Shown: positions 35,136 through 47,475 of the stretch, in pieces
Layout of the letters: each line of letters starts with the position of its first letter
Position numbering within the stretch: position 1 is the stretch's first letter
Origin: Lepas anatifera
Lineage: Eukaryota; Arthropoda; Thecostraca; Lepadidae
NCBI GenBank assembly: GCA_034440635.1
Contig: JAOTON010001354.1
Span: 186,001 to 250,000 of the forward strand
Length of the DNA stretch: 64,000 bases
Reading direction: 5' to 3'
Notes under the pieces: model-generated
Seen by the model: the letters and a program-made list of their open reading frames with translations, nothing else
Databases searched by the model: none
Told to the model about the DNA's origin: nothing
Translations under genes and position numbers: made by a program

Positions 35136-35763
35136 TATTTGTATTGGCATTTGGATATACACCCGCAAGTGGAGAAAACACAGCAAGCTGCCTTGCTGAT
35201 CGGGTGACCTATAATTTTGGGGACCAAATATGAAGCCCAAATGTCTCTAATTTCATTTGCGTACAACATGTTTTGTATTACATAGAAACAAATCAACAAC
35301 GGTAGGGGTGGATTATTATTCGTAGTTGAGCATGTGTGATTTAGTCTCTAGTAAAACTATCACTGCTTTCCTATAAATGAGGTTTACAAGTATATAATTG
35401 TATGTTCCATTGCCTTAAAAAGTCATCAATTGACATTAACTTAAGGTTAAGGACATAATGTGGCATTACTGTGTCCTTGCAAGATCATGTGGCATACCGT
35501 TGGAGTTCTTGGGTCACGACAAACGCACATATATTAGTGATGACGTAATAATTATCTATACTTTTTATACGATCTTGGATTTTGCATGAGTGGTATGAAC
35601 AGGGTCTCTAAATGTCGTCTTAATCCGAACAAAATGTTACAAAACTCTGCAGTCAAAGCTTAAGAGTTTTATATTTCAACGCTTTCATATCATGTTTAGA
35701 GCTGTGAAACACGATTTTGACTTCCAGCTACTTAATTCAGACATCAGGGACAATAATAACATA
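35136..35763. other. no recognisable feature
   Basis: AT-rich DNA without a gene or repeat that I can recognise. Confidence 0.5.
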
Positions 35764-36595
35764 TTAACACGTGCATTGATGGGGTCTGAGCCACCTTCGC
35801 TTTGACGGGGGCGGGTACCCGCCCCCACCCCCTAAGATCTCAAGAACCACGCTAGGTGGTGAAAAACGGTAAACGGCGTTGGGTAGCCCCTTCATTTCTC
35901 CACCGAAAATATTTGAACCATTTTTCAAGTCCCATTTAATGTCACTAGAGGTCAACATATGATATCATAGGAATAACATGTAACTTAAGGATTTCGGTCT
36001 AACATCTGAATAAAGATAGAGAAAAACACCTTAAACCATGTGAATACTCGCATCAAGCCGAATCGAATGATATATAATATGACTTTGCTAGGTCAAATAA
36101 AGGACTTGACCTGACTTGAGGTCAAGTCAGGGTCAAATTAGATAAAATGTATATCATTAGAACCACAAAGACAAGGCAAATCCAATGCGGTGAAAATAAA
36201 CTCTCTATCATCATCCGTTACTGCGTTATTCAGTTAAAACCATTCTCCCATGTATTTCTAAAGAAGAGGTCATGGCTCGTACCTGACCTTAGGCCATCGA
36301 TATAAAAAATACCGGAACAAATTTTAGAGAACTCGGTAGGGTCATCATGTGATATGAGTTTCAATCGGATAAGTTCACCCTGTTCCGACTTATGCTATCT
36401 TAAAATTTTTGAGGTCAGGTCACTTGATCTGTACTGGTGACCTGAGATGACCTAGCCTTAAGATTTTGACAAAAGTTGTAAAAATGATGAGATAAAAGGT
36501 ATGCCACGTACGGCGCCGCTACGCGCCGCCATTTTCATGCTATCTCCGAAAAACACGAGGGGGTGGGTACCCGCCCCCGTCAATGCGCGTGTTAA
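35764..36595 (-). mobile_element. TTAA family A element, complete but diverged
   Basis: 832 bp with both TTAA and both palindromes, but more substitutions than the other full copies (left terminal repeat CACGTGCATTGATGGG). It is probably among the oldest complete copies in the window. Confidence 0.92.
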
Positions 36596-36884
36596 TAGGA
36601 AATGTTATATTTCTAGCAAAAATTGTGTAACACTACGTCCATTTTTTCGTCATTATGCAATAATGACTTCTTAATTTCTGCAAAATAGTCAGTATTCTAG
36701 ATAACGCAGTTATTATAGGTCAGCTGTCCTTGGAAATCCAATTTAGACCAAGTTTGGAGAGTTTGACTCCCACTGGTAAGCAGTATTATTATGTTCCATA
36801 AAATGTGTATTAAATTACATATTATCGCATCATTTATGTTCATATTTGATGGGAAGGTTTTACCACCATATGTTCTAATATTTT

Positions 36885-36965
36885 TGGGTTTTAACGACGC
36901 ACCAACTGCTGAGGCTATACGGCGTCCCCAGCCCTCACACCGCTGGGGATTTAGGGTATCAGATC
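36885..36965 (-). repeat. SINE S1, 3' tail fragment
   Basis: CGACGCACCAACTGC ... TATACGGCGTC is the reverse complement of the S1 tail; no tRNA-like head follows. Confidence 0.55.
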
Positions 36966-36995
36966 AACTTATTTAGAGGTTCTGCTAGGGAAAAA

Positions 36996-37265
36996 TAAGT
37001 TATCGAAAAGCCTGCGGCTGGCAGGGTGCCATAAGCCACAGTGTACTGGGAATGACCTTAAACCCCAAAAATATGGTAAAACAGAAGACAGTAAAAGCAC
37101 TAAGCGACTTAAAACCCACCCAAAAAACCCATCCGTCGGCAAAAAAGGTAAAAAAACTAAAACATAAGACGAAGACACTCCAAAAGGGCAAAAAATATCA
37201 AAGTCCAGAAATTAGAACGTCTAAGCCCCCCAAAAAAGGCTACGAAATGGTAAGAGGTAAAACCA
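36996..37265 (+). repeat. SINE-like repeat S3, copy a
   Basis: Matches the reverse complement of 39485-39795: GAATGACCTTAAA, AGAAGACAGTAAAA, GACTTAAA, then a long A-rich body with spaced AAAAGG units. The A-rich body leaves a lysine-rich frame open (37052-37462), which is not taken as a gene. The tRNA-like head is decayed here. Confidence 0.6.
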
Positions 37266-39287
37266 AAAATAAAGATCGTGGCAGAGGTGCAGAAAGTATG
37301 CTGGCTGTCACAAACTCAATGCGAAATATGCCTCCTCTGTCACAAAACGCTGGAAATGATAATTGTATACTTGAATACTATTTCCAATATGCTGAATGTC
37401 ATCTACCTGTCTCTTACTTTTTGCAACAGACAAGGTTCAAGCACCAAACCATTACTGCATGAAAGTATTAAACTGTGTTTTCATTTTTAGATCATGTTTA
37501 TGTTTTGGAAGGAAAATTTCCAATTATGGATCATTGTTTCCAGTATTGGGATCATAAGTTTTATTGGCAACTCTGACTGTAGTTTCCCCCAATGACATGC
37601 ATTTCCCTTTTTGAAAAAGTTTCCATTTTTGGAAGGAGTGTTTCCAATTATGGTACATTTCCCCATGATTAAATGTGGCAATTATCATGAAAATAATTAT
37701 TATTGGGAACTAATCTATGAATGGGAGCGTGCACCTACACACAATTGGGAACCCTGATCACAGCTTCTCCCCCCACTGAACTTCTATCTCACATATCAAC
37801 AAAAGGGACAAAAATGTCAATGTCAACATAGGATTTGGAACTACCTAAAATGTGTTGGTAAAGTAGACCTTAGGTAGCATTTTTATAGATAGATCAAATG
37901 CTTAAAATTTTCCCCCCAACACCTGATTATCACCTGCCTGTTCATTCCTTCTTGCAGTAAAAACTCTGAGGCAACTACCCTGCATAGATGTAAAATTATG
38001 TCTATTGGCCTAATAGGTACCTACAGAGGTATTGGAAGTCTCATACCAAAGAAAGATCCAGTGTAGTCAAAGTCCTGCTTCAACTCCATGCAGTTCAGGT
38101 CCTGTGTGTTGCTTACCACCACTGGTAGTAAGCAACACACCCCCAACCAGCGTTTTTCAAAGTCTCTTTCTTTCTGAGATTTTCTGTGATTTCCTGAGAT
38201 GAGAAGGGGGTCTACTAGGCCCCCTCCAGTGCACGTTAGTGTGTGTTTTAACACTTTGTGGAGGACTGCATTGGCACACATTTGCTATCTGTGCAATATT
38301 GACATGATAATTTGATCATGAAATCTCACCTGAATTACTGTTGTTGCCAGTCTGTTGCTGGCGCCAACTCTACCCACTTCCTCCAGCTCCAAATCTACCT
38401 AACCAATCTTGATCTAGGGCACAAATAAGGTAAGGCACAAGCAAGCTAAGGAATGAAAAACCAAGTTTGATATGTGAAAGTGCATCAGTCTCAAAGTAGC
38501 CTACATTCATCTTAGATTAGCCATGGGCAGCACTATTTATTCCAGCCAGTTTTAGCCTGCACTTATCTCAGATATACCCCAAAATATGCCCTAAAAAAGT
38601 CGCTTCCCACCTGTGTACATTTTTGGCAGGCTCTACATCAAATAAACATTACGAACTTGTCTTGTCGCTGTTGCGTAGTTTAGGTAGAATTGCTGCCCAG
38701 CTATGTTTATTTCTTTCACTCATTTAGTACTTTTCTTAGTAGTCTTAGGCGTACTTAATACTAAATTCAAAGAAATAGGGACCGCTAAATCGAAGAGACT
38801 CAAACTTTAAATATTATTTAACCTGACAAAATGGACAGAGAAATACTTGATAACGTATTTGCGTTATCTTTAATGCCTTAAATATGCCCACAATCATGTA
38901 TTTCTCAAAAAAATTGACTGTCACATTTCGGGCATCTAGGCGGCAGCTTTCTGGCAACTACTAACAATCGGCACCATTGGGCTGCATGTTAAAATCTGGC
39001 AACTGTGACAGCGGTTTCCGGGTTTTCTGCAGCGGGGGTCCCTCGTTTTAGTAGAAACTGAACACAGTCCCAATATTGTATCACTGATGGTACGCTGTGC
39101 AATTGAAGAACAGAGTTGCTAAATTAAATTTATCGCTACAAGCTTCATCCTGTATTTCAAAAATATGCGGTTTGATTTTGAACCATACTGTCACGATCGC
39201 TATTTTGTCACAGTTATGCACCTCAATTTTCGTAAATGTGTCACAAACCCCAGTAGCCGAGTTGGCAAGTTTCTGCACCTCTGGATC
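37266..39287. other. no recognisable feature
   Basis: Two kilobases of AT-rich DNA with no recognised gene, RNA or mobile element. Confidence 0.5.
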
Positions 39288-39473
39288 GTGGGATGAGGCA
39301 AACGCAACGTTTCGGTTCTGCTTTCTGACTCATCGTCAGGCGATGAGTCAGAGTTTGCCAGTCGAGAGAGTCGAAAGTTTACCAGTCAGTCAAGAGGAGG
39401 AGTTTGCCGCTGGTCCTTGACTCCTCGCCTGATGACGGCCAAGGACCGAAACGTTGCGTTTGCCTCATCCCAC
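39288..39473. repeat. inverted repeat with hammerhead-like cores
   Basis: Perfect 29-nt inverted arms (39288-39316 and 39445-39473). On the plus strand CTGATGA (39429-39435) is followed 12 nt later by GAAAC (39448-39452) and a possible ACG-TTG-CGT helix. On the minus strand CTGACGA (39333-39339) is followed by GAAAC (39309-39313). These are the conserved core pieces of hammerhead ribozymes, known from Penelope-like retroelements. Helix I is not evident, so activity is doubtful. Confidence 0.4.
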
Positions 39474-39484
39474 GTTCTTTATTG

Positions 39485-39795
39485 TTACCTCTCTCTTACC
39501 GTGCCTTAGCCTTTTTGGAGTTTCTAGTGCTTACATGTCTTAGTTTCTGCACCTTTGCATTTTTGCCTTTTTGGGTTGTCCTTGTCTTAGATTTGAGCTT
39601 TTTTGGCTTTTATGCCAATGGGTGGATTTTTTGTGTTACGTTTAAGTCTCTTAGCCTTTTTACTGTCTTCTACTTTATCAATATTTTTAAGATCCAAGGT
39701 CATTTCCACAAAATTCTGCTGGGACTTGAACCCAGGAACTGTGGCCCCAGGAGACATGGATGCTATCTTCTGAACCCCACAACCGTCGACAAAAC
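39485..39795 (-). repeat. tRNA-derived SINE S3, copy b
   Basis: Read on the minus strand it has a tRNA-like head with a B box GGGTTCAAGTCCC (about 39728-39740), then AATGACCTTGGA and an A-rich body matching 36996-37265. Confidence 0.6.
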
Positions 39796-39827
39796 AAAAA
39801 CCGGTCAACCTACCGGTTCTAACACGG

Positions 39828-40037
39828 TGGCGGAGTCTCATTACCAGCCTGCCGCCGGCTGCACGCGCGCCGGCCAAAGGTTAGAGGTCATCGCAGCCAC
39901 GTGACCGCCACATCCGGCAGACGGTGATTTTACCGGCCAGGTAATGGGGACGGGATGAGGTGATGGGGTGCCCCAGGCTGTCAAGAGTCTAAGGGAATAA
40001 TGAGCGAGTGCATGGCGGCTGGGTTGGGAGGAAAAAC
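39828..40037 (+). promoter_or_regulatory. GC-rich non-coding block R5, copy b
   Basis: Partner of 11175-11510 in the same orientation, with the E-box CACGTG at 39898-39903 inside CCACGTGACCGCC. It lies 5.6 kb downstream of the HES-b stop. Confidence 0.5.
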
Positions 40038-40471
40038 TGATATGACGCTGCACATATATAGCACACTAAAGCGATCATGTGCGGTGCAAGTACTCATTAT
40101 CCTACAACAGCAGCATACCCTCTGATCACAGATACAGACTCCTGCCGACGCAGCAATGCGGAGCACAAGTACGGGCGTGGTGTTGGAGACTGCATCGGAG
40201 AGCAGGCGGGGAAGAAGTACATGAACTGAAGAGGGGCTGGGTCACAGCGGAGCAGTAGCCCGGGAAGGCAAGGCACTGCAATAGATCCAGAGCGGTGGAA
40301 AAACAACCAGCTCTCGGCTACCTATAACACGCAAACTAGCAGAATCGATTGCAAAAAATACTGATTTTCATTAAGGTAATGACCAAAAATATTTCAACAT
40401 GACAATCTTTGTGCAAGTATGTAACACATTATAACAAAAATGTGTCCGCTCTTCCCCGGCTGGCCCGCGCG

Positions 40472-40553
40472 GCCGCCGTCGGCTCTCCCGGTCCGGCGGC
40501 CGCCGCCAGCGCGCGTCATTAGCTCTGGAGATGAATGGGCCGGGACGGCGGGG
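40472..40553 (+). promoter_or_regulatory. GC-rich non-coding block R3, copy b
   Basis: Near-identical partner of 17791-17872. Here R3 precedes R6, whereas around HES-a it follows R6; this is the one break in the otherwise parallel order of the blocks. Confidence 0.5.
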
Positions 40554-42033
40554 AGGAGGGGAGAGAGTATCGTGGGTCATGCCTCCAACTACTGCGAGAA
40601 TTTTGCTTGCCATCGGACTTTGCAGCAAGGAACAGAAGTACTGTAGTGAGCCTATCAATGGGAGACAGCACCACGAGGTAGGCAACGATCGAAACTTGTC
40701 TTCCGGTATCCCTGGCCGTGAGCTACCTGCGCCGGTTTCGAACACTATGCGGAGTGTTGTCAACAAATAGCATTTACTAAATGTAAATGTTTCTCTCTGT
40801 CGCTTCTATTTATGACACACACATGCTGGAGCTCCATTCTATCGCCCCTGCTCGTGGTGGTCCTCCGTTTTTTAGTTGCTGTGAGAATTCCAATGCAAAG
40901 TGCCAAATGCCTCATTGTTTCCGAATAGTTCAATTCAACTGCTCAGGGAAGACCCTAGGAATCTGTGTCCTACCGCTTTCTTATACGTCCATGGCTAATC
41001 ATCTATTTGTGCAGTTGTATTGAGCATAGGAGTCCCTACAAGTGTCACAATACTATACTTAGAAAGGGAGCCAAAAATTGTAGAATAAATGAACGATCAT
41101 TTTTTAAACAAAGGTAGTGACAGTTTAGTGTTTTTAGTCTTAATTGTCTGCGACACGTGGATGTCACGTTATTGGCCATATATCTAACATTTCCGTTCTC
41201 TGTAGACGCATAAAGCTGAGGAGGCCAGGGAGTCCTACAACTTTTTTCGAAAATTTAAACAAACGCTTTTGGGCAAAGTCAAAATTTGACATGAAATAAA
41301 TTGAGTATTTCTTCTGGGCCATTGGCAGTACAGTTATGAATTTTTATAGACTAACCGATAATCCTATAATTTTAAGTGAGAAGAAAAGCAAAACATTGCG
41401 AATATATTGAAATAATATTTAAGAGGAAAGGAAAAGCTTATGCCTACCGCAGCAAAAACAGAGCTAGTTTTTATAGAAGTTTTCCGAGGTACTGCAGTCT
41501 TAACATTAGGGATGGGGTTTTCGAAAACGAAATATTAAGAAGCTTGTCTTAGTACCCCTAGCATATCACCAAAGCAAGTAATGTCCGTATGAAAACCAAG
41601 CCTGAACTGAATCAAAAGAAGTTACACCGAGGCAAATTTGTTTTGAACGGGGGAAAAAATTGATTTAAAGCATCACACAAAACCGCTAGGTGACTTTAAA
41701 CTTAAAAAGTAAGACATGATAAATGTAAATGCCAAACTTTTGCTAATTGAACGTCATCAAGCCAAGAACGATACACACCTTTTAGGGATTGTTTCTAGAA
41801 CTAAACAGACTAAACATCAAGAATTCGTAGCCGAGCTATTGTCGTCTCATGTCAGTTTCACCACATCGTTGGCTTGAGTATTTCATTGATTAGATATCCT
41901 AATAAATACTGAAACTGTTGGTGGATTATAAAAGATAGACACTGCGGAAATATGCCCAGAAGAAACTCTGCACCGGAAATATGCCCCATATTGTGTTTAT
42001 TTTCAAACTTCCCTTGTTTTCAATAAAAAGTCT
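40554..42033. other. no recognisable feature
   Basis: AT-rich DNA; no gene, RNA or known repeat seen. Confidence 0.5.
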
Positions 42034-43283
42034 TTAACCCTATTTCCGTCAGGCTCCCGACCACCCCTATTTCCGGCAGGGGGGCAATATCGGCCCCCCT
42101 AAGATCTCGTAATCTAACCGGCCGATTTTGAAAATTCAAAGTGCCATAGATTCCTCTGCTGCTAAACTTTATTTTTAAAAAAGAAAATTTCAAAATTTTC
42201 ATTTTTTAGGAGAAGGTCGTGCAAAATATACAATTTTTGTGTATTTTTTAGATTTTCTATAACCCTTGTCTCTGTTGTACGATTTTCACAAAACTAGTTC
42301 AGATTTACAAATAATTGACCCAAAATTTTCATATACTCGAGTTACGCAAAAATTCGAAATTCAATGGCAGTTTCAGGACCAGGACTATGAGGGGAAATAT
42401 ATACAACCTAAAAAGTTTTTGTTACGCGGATTAGAAGCCGTCATATACTGCTTGGCATCTTTGACACATAAATAAATGAGAAAAAAAGTGAAAAAACTCA
42501 TCAGGGGCGGATGCAGTAAGGTAAAACAGTGGGGTAAAATACATACCAACAATATGCGAATGGTATGCATGAGTATATTAGTCCCTCGACTAGTTGAAAT
42601 TTAATTTCTGATAATTTTTACCCTCCCATGGCAGCTCTGGGAAAGGGGGTGACATAGGCGGATCAAGGACTCGTCGTGGGGGGTGGGGGTGATTGGAAAC
42701 ACATTTTCAATATACAACGATATTGAGTCGCGGCGGTGATACTGGCTGGGAATATACATCTTGAAAATGTGTAGTGACTGGACACGCCTCTGGTAATCTA
42801 GAATTGGGTTATAACTATTTTGAATTTTCATATACCCAATTGTATTCGCCCTGGCACGGCTGTAAGCAGTCTTCTCACTTACTAACGTTTAGTCCTTCTT
42901 GATAACATTCCCCCCATTTTGAACTGCTGTAACCGCCCCTGATGAATACAAATAGTGACAATTGTGAATGCACTATCATCTCACATAAAAAATGATATAA
43001 TAAAACCATATAACTGGTATCAGGATCAGCTGAGACGGCTTCCTTTTACAAAAAACCCATCGCATACGATAATACTTGGTTTGTGGATAGAACCTCCCCA
43101 AAAACCCAGCCATAGCTCCGCCCCTGGTAAATATATAATCTTGAAAATTTCAGAAAACCTGCCTGTACTAGTTTTAGGAAAAGTCAGGAAGTTTCAAAGT
43201 TCTATCGCAAGCCGTTTCGGAGATATTCTCGAAAACCCTGAAGGGGGGCAATATTAGCCCCCCCCTGCCGGAAATAGGGTTAA
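42034..43283 (-). mobile_element. TTAA family C element, complete
   Basis: 1250 bp. Terminal repeat CCCTATTTCCGGCAGGGG, present twice at the left end; palindromes GGGGCAATATCGGCCCC (left) and GGGGGCAATATTAGCCCCC (right). After the left palindrome comes CTAAGATCTCG, as in family A. The body differs from A, B and F, is not AGGTCA-rich, and carries several AGGGGCGG-type motifs. Its right TTAA is also the left TTAA of a family D element. Confidence 0.93.
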
Positions 43284-44190
43284 CACCCGCACTGGAGGGG
43301 GTCTGGCACTAACGCGCACTGGAGGGGGGCCTGGTAGGCCCCCCTAAGTTCTCGGAAACTAAGAGGGTTAGAAAAACGCCACTTGGTAGGTGGGTGGGGG
43401 CTATGGTGATCTACATGATGACTAATTTTCATTGACCTAGGTCAATATCTTCAAGGTCAAACGAGGTCGTAAAGGTCAAATATTGGCCATGCTGGTATCG
43501 ATTAATAAATGCTGTGATTATGCCGGAAAATGGCGGGAATAAGCTAAAGGCGGACAAGCTTCATAGAGAAGAGGTCTCAAAGAGGATTCCCAACAACTTT
43601 TGGGTCAAGGTCATTGAAGGTCATTGACCTTTAAGGTCACCATATGGTATACTACTTATTATTTACACTTTGACTAACACTGTAGCCACTGTTTGGCGGG
43701 AAATAAGGATTGACCTTTCCCAATGACCTTTGACCTTGACCTTTGTATTGGGGTACCCTACCGATGACGTCATAGCATGATATATGTCAGACGGGGTAAC
43801 GTCATTTGGCCGGACGCACAGTGGTCAGTGACCTTGAAAGTGCAGATATGACCTTGACCTGTGACCTTTGACCTGGACCTTGACTTTCATGTGAAGTGAC
43901 CTTGACATATAGTCCCGCTTATATGACGTTATGACGTCACCACTCGGTATTCAATGCAAGCTAACTGGTCCAACCGAGCGTTTACGGCGATCTCAAAATG
44001 CAGGTCTGACTTTGAAAGCCTATAAGTCAAAAAGTTTTCGGCCGATTTTCAAAAAGTCTACACCAATCGACGCGCTATTTAATTCTGTTAAATGTGGCTA
44101 GGTTTCGTTTTTCCGCTACAAGCGGTTCTCCGGCCACCTTGGAAAAACAGGTGGGGGGCCTCCGAGGCCCCCCTCCAGTGCGCGTGTTAA
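43280..44190 (-). mobile_element. TTAA family D element, complete
   Basis: 911 bp. Two-copy terminal region on the left (CGCACTGGAGG twice), palindromes GGGGGCCTGGTAGGCCCCC (left) and GGGGGCCTCCGAGGCCCCC (right), then CTAAGTTCTCGG. The body has many AAGGTCA/TGACCTT hexamers. Right end CCAGTGCGCGTGTTAA. Confidence 0.9.
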
Positions 44191-44429
44191 GGAGGAATTC
44201 CGGATTCTTTCTATTCTTATTTGGCTTTACTGTGCTACTTATTTGACTTTATATAGCACTTGACAATTATTTTCCCTAGCTCAGGAAATACATATATACT
44301 AAGTTTCCGGATGGACATTGGATTTTGAATAATTATTCTGGCTTCCACCTGAATGGACTCCCATTTCCCAGGGCATCTTCGGAATGGCCCGCATTGGATC
44401 TCAGTTTTCTTGACTATTACATACTCTAC

Positions 44430-44735
44430 CGCGCCGCGCGCCGCCGCGACAATTCGTGTGCAGCAGGCGTGTCGGTCCGTGCCTGCCCTGAGGCGGTGCC
44501 TGCGGCCGGTCGAACGGCGCCGTGCCGCGGCCCTGGACAGGAGCGTGGGAACAAGAGCGTGCCGACGCCAGCCGCCCGCCCATTGGTGGTGTGGAGCTGC
44601 GGGGGTGTCGCTCGTGGCTGGAGTTTGCCGCTTCAATTGCTGACTTCCTGGGCTGTGGCGTCGCCATGGATAATGGGCCGCGGAGACGGTGCACGTGCGT
44701 GGGTAGTGCGCATGCGTCGACAGGTGGTCAGGCTT
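44430..44735 (+). promoter_or_regulatory. GC-rich non-coding block R6, copy b
   Basis: Partner of 12300-12580. CGTGGGAA at 44544-44551, inverted CCAAT near 44582, E-box CACGTG at 44692-44697. It starts with a GC-rich run of CGCCGCGCGCCGCCG. Long open frames across it are composition effects. Confidence 0.55.
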
Positions 44736-45574
44736 GACTGATACTCGGGAATTATGGCTCCCAACTCCAGAACAGGTACATGTATTTACTATCATACGAC
44801 CTCTCAACAATGATGAAAAATTGTTGAAAAAGCTAACGCAGACTCCCTACTGAATAAGCGAGTGAATAAGCGATGCCATATCGTTGGAACATCTTCATGA
44901 TGGCACATGTTACTACCCAAATAAGAAATTAACTCCTCAATGTTTCTCGGAGTTTATAAGGGCAGTCAAGCACATACACCAATGTGGACCCACCCACCTG
45001 TGCATCAAGATTTTCCAGTGCTTTGCGTGACCACCACTTCCATTCGGGCGGGTAGGTCGTATACATCGACTCAGAACTAAGAGTGCAACGGATTCTAGAT
45101 TCGGAATTCCGGCTAATACTGGTATTGGTAGATTCGATTCAAATATCCAGCCGGATTTATGGCTTGGAGAGTGCCTACAATAGATGTTGCATGTTATCGA
45201 ATACTGAAATAGTTACGGGAATGATTTTTAGATGGAGAAACTGATTGTTTCACGCAGATCATGGCTGTTTCTGAAGCGACATGTATGCACCCCTGAACAT
45301 TTGTGCGAATCAGGTTTCGACATGGTAAATTGCTATATGTGTGTTCACGGTCGAAAGGGGTAGAACCGAACGCAACCGTTAGTGACGATCACACCCATAT
45401 ATTATACTTATACTGTAATGGCCCATAAGCTAAATGCATACCTACTTTTAAAATACTCTTTTCAATATTTATATATGCAATATGAAAGGGCATTATTGTG
45501 AGGCAGCTCTTTGGAGCCTGGCAAGCATAATTTTGTCCGAAAATTGTAAGTTTGGGCTATCTCAAACTGATAGA
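44736..45574. other. no recognisable feature
   Basis: AT-rich DNA with no recognised feature. Confidence 0.5.
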
Positions 45575-46130
45575 CAGAGTCACCAGGTTAGGTGACCTCA
45601 CCTCGAAAATTATATCAAATGGCACCAATTTCCACTGGTATCCAGTGGAAGCATGCCCAATCTATTGGTTTGATATCCGTACCACCCAATTTGCTGACCG
45701 AGTAACACAAGCTATGCCATAGCTAGCGTCGGAAAAGGCATAAACGTCGGAAAAGGGGGCCAGAGTGCCTTGCCCCCCACTTTTTGGCCAAAAACTTCCC
45801 GATCTCAGTCAAAATGGGAGAAGACCGGAATTCTTATAACCAGCCGCTGCGGAAGGCAATGAAGAGCCTAAATTCAAACAGTTTTTGGTGCTGACGTGGA
45901 AAGTTTTTTGTCAGTATCAGGTTGAAGTATGGCTGCCCCCCCCCCACTCTTTTGCCTGTGGCGACGCTTATGAGCTATGGTAGTAGATCTTTCGATATTC
46001 ATGACCTAGTGTGATTTAGGGGTTTTGATCTCTCCATTGGGGCTTACACATTCCGCTAGATATCCAGCTTCATGTCTTCGTGACGCAATTGCAGTCAGTT
46101 GATTGCACCAATGGGCCCTTATGGCTGCAG
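45575..46130 (+). mobile_element. badly decayed relative of TTAA family A
   Basis: Scattered landmarks occur in family A order: GTCACCAGGTTAGGTGACC (45580), then GATATTCATGACCTAGTG (46013) and GATCTCTCCATTGGGG (46028). Ends are not recognisable, and C-rich stretches between them may be other insertions. Confidence 0.4.
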
Positions 46131-46238
46131 TAATTTTGGAATCCTTGTAATGCAGGTTGTGTCCCGCTCCTTTCTGGAAAAGATGTGACTAATAAAGCGT
46201 CAGCGGGACGGAAAACCTTTCGCCTCCACCGGGCGTGC

Positions 46239-47475
46239 TTAACCCTATTTCCGGCAGGGGGCTAATATTGCCCCCCTCAGGTTTTTCAAGAATATCTCCG
46301 AAACGGCTTGCGATAGAACTTTGAAACTTCCTGACTTTTCCTAAAACTAGTACAGGCAGGTTTTCTGAAATTTTCAATATTATATATTTACCAGGGGCGG
46401 AGCTATGGCTGGGTTTTTGGGGAGGTTCTATCCACAAACCAAGTATTATCGTATGCGATGGGTTCTTTGTAAAAGGAAGCCGTCTCTGCTGATCCTGATA
46501 CCAGTTATATGGTTTTATTATATCATTTTTATGTGAGATGATAGTGCATTCACAATTGTCACTATTTGTATTCATCAGGGGCGGTTACAGCAGTTCAAAA
46601 TGGGGGAATGTTATCAAGAAGGACTAAACGTTAGTAAGTGAGAAGACTGCTTACAGCCGTGCCAGGGCGAATACAATTGGGTATATGAAAATTCAAAATA
46701 GTTATAACCCAATTCTAGATTACCAGAGGCGTGTCCAGTCACTACACATTTTCAAGATGTATATTCCCAGCCAGTATCACCGCCGCGACTCAATATCGTT
46801 GTATATTGAAAATGTGTTTCCAATCACCCCCACCCCCACGACGAGTCCTTGATCCGCCTATGTCACCCCTTTCCCAGAGCTGCCATGGGAGGGTAAAAAT
46901 TATCAGAAATTAAATTTCAACTAGTCGAGGGACTAATATACTCATGCATACCATTCGCATATTGTTGGTATGTATTTTACCCCACTGTTTTACCTTACTG
47001 CATCCGCCCCTGATGAGTTTTTTCACTTTTTTCATTTATTTATGTGTCAAAGATGCCAAGCAGTATATCACGGCTTCTAATCCGCGTAACAAAAACTTTT
47101 TAGGTTGTATATATTTCCCCTCATAGTCCTGGTCCTGGAACTGCCATTGAATTTCGAATTTTTGCGTAACTCGAGTATATGACAATTTTGGGTCAATTAT
47201 TTGTAAATCTGAACTAGTTTTGTGAAAATCGTACAACAGAGACAAGGGTTATGGAAAATCTAAAAAATACACAAAAATTGTATATTTTGCACGACCTTCT
47301 CCTTAAAAATCAAAATTTTGAAATTTTCTTTTTTCAAAATAAAGTTTAGCGTCAGGGGAATCTATAGCACTTTGAATTTTCAAAATCGGCCGGTTAGATT
47401 ACGAGATCTTGGGGGGCCGATATTGCCCCCTGCCGGAAATAGGGGTAGCCGGGAGCCTGACGGAAATAGGGTTAA
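46239..47475 (+). mobile_element. TTAA family C element, complete
   Basis: 1237 bp, opposite orientation to the copy at 42034 and very similar to it. Left palindrome GGGGGCTAATATTGCCCCCC; two-copy terminal region at the right (GGAAATAGGGGTAGCC ... GGAAATAGGG). The right TTAA is shared with a family A element. Confidence 0.93.

Noticed and set aside
37052..37462. Lysine-rich 136-codon frame
   Set aside because: Explained by the A-rich body of SINE S3, which recurs reversed at 39485-39795.
42955..43257. A 100-codon frame beginning MTIVNALSSH seen in all family C copies
   Set aside because: It is open in three very young copies only because they are nearly identical; it has no domain and crosses the palindrome region.
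44235..44810. A 191-codon minus-strand frame over block R6
   Set aside because: The frame is not conserved in the paired block at 12300-12580 and reflects high GC content.
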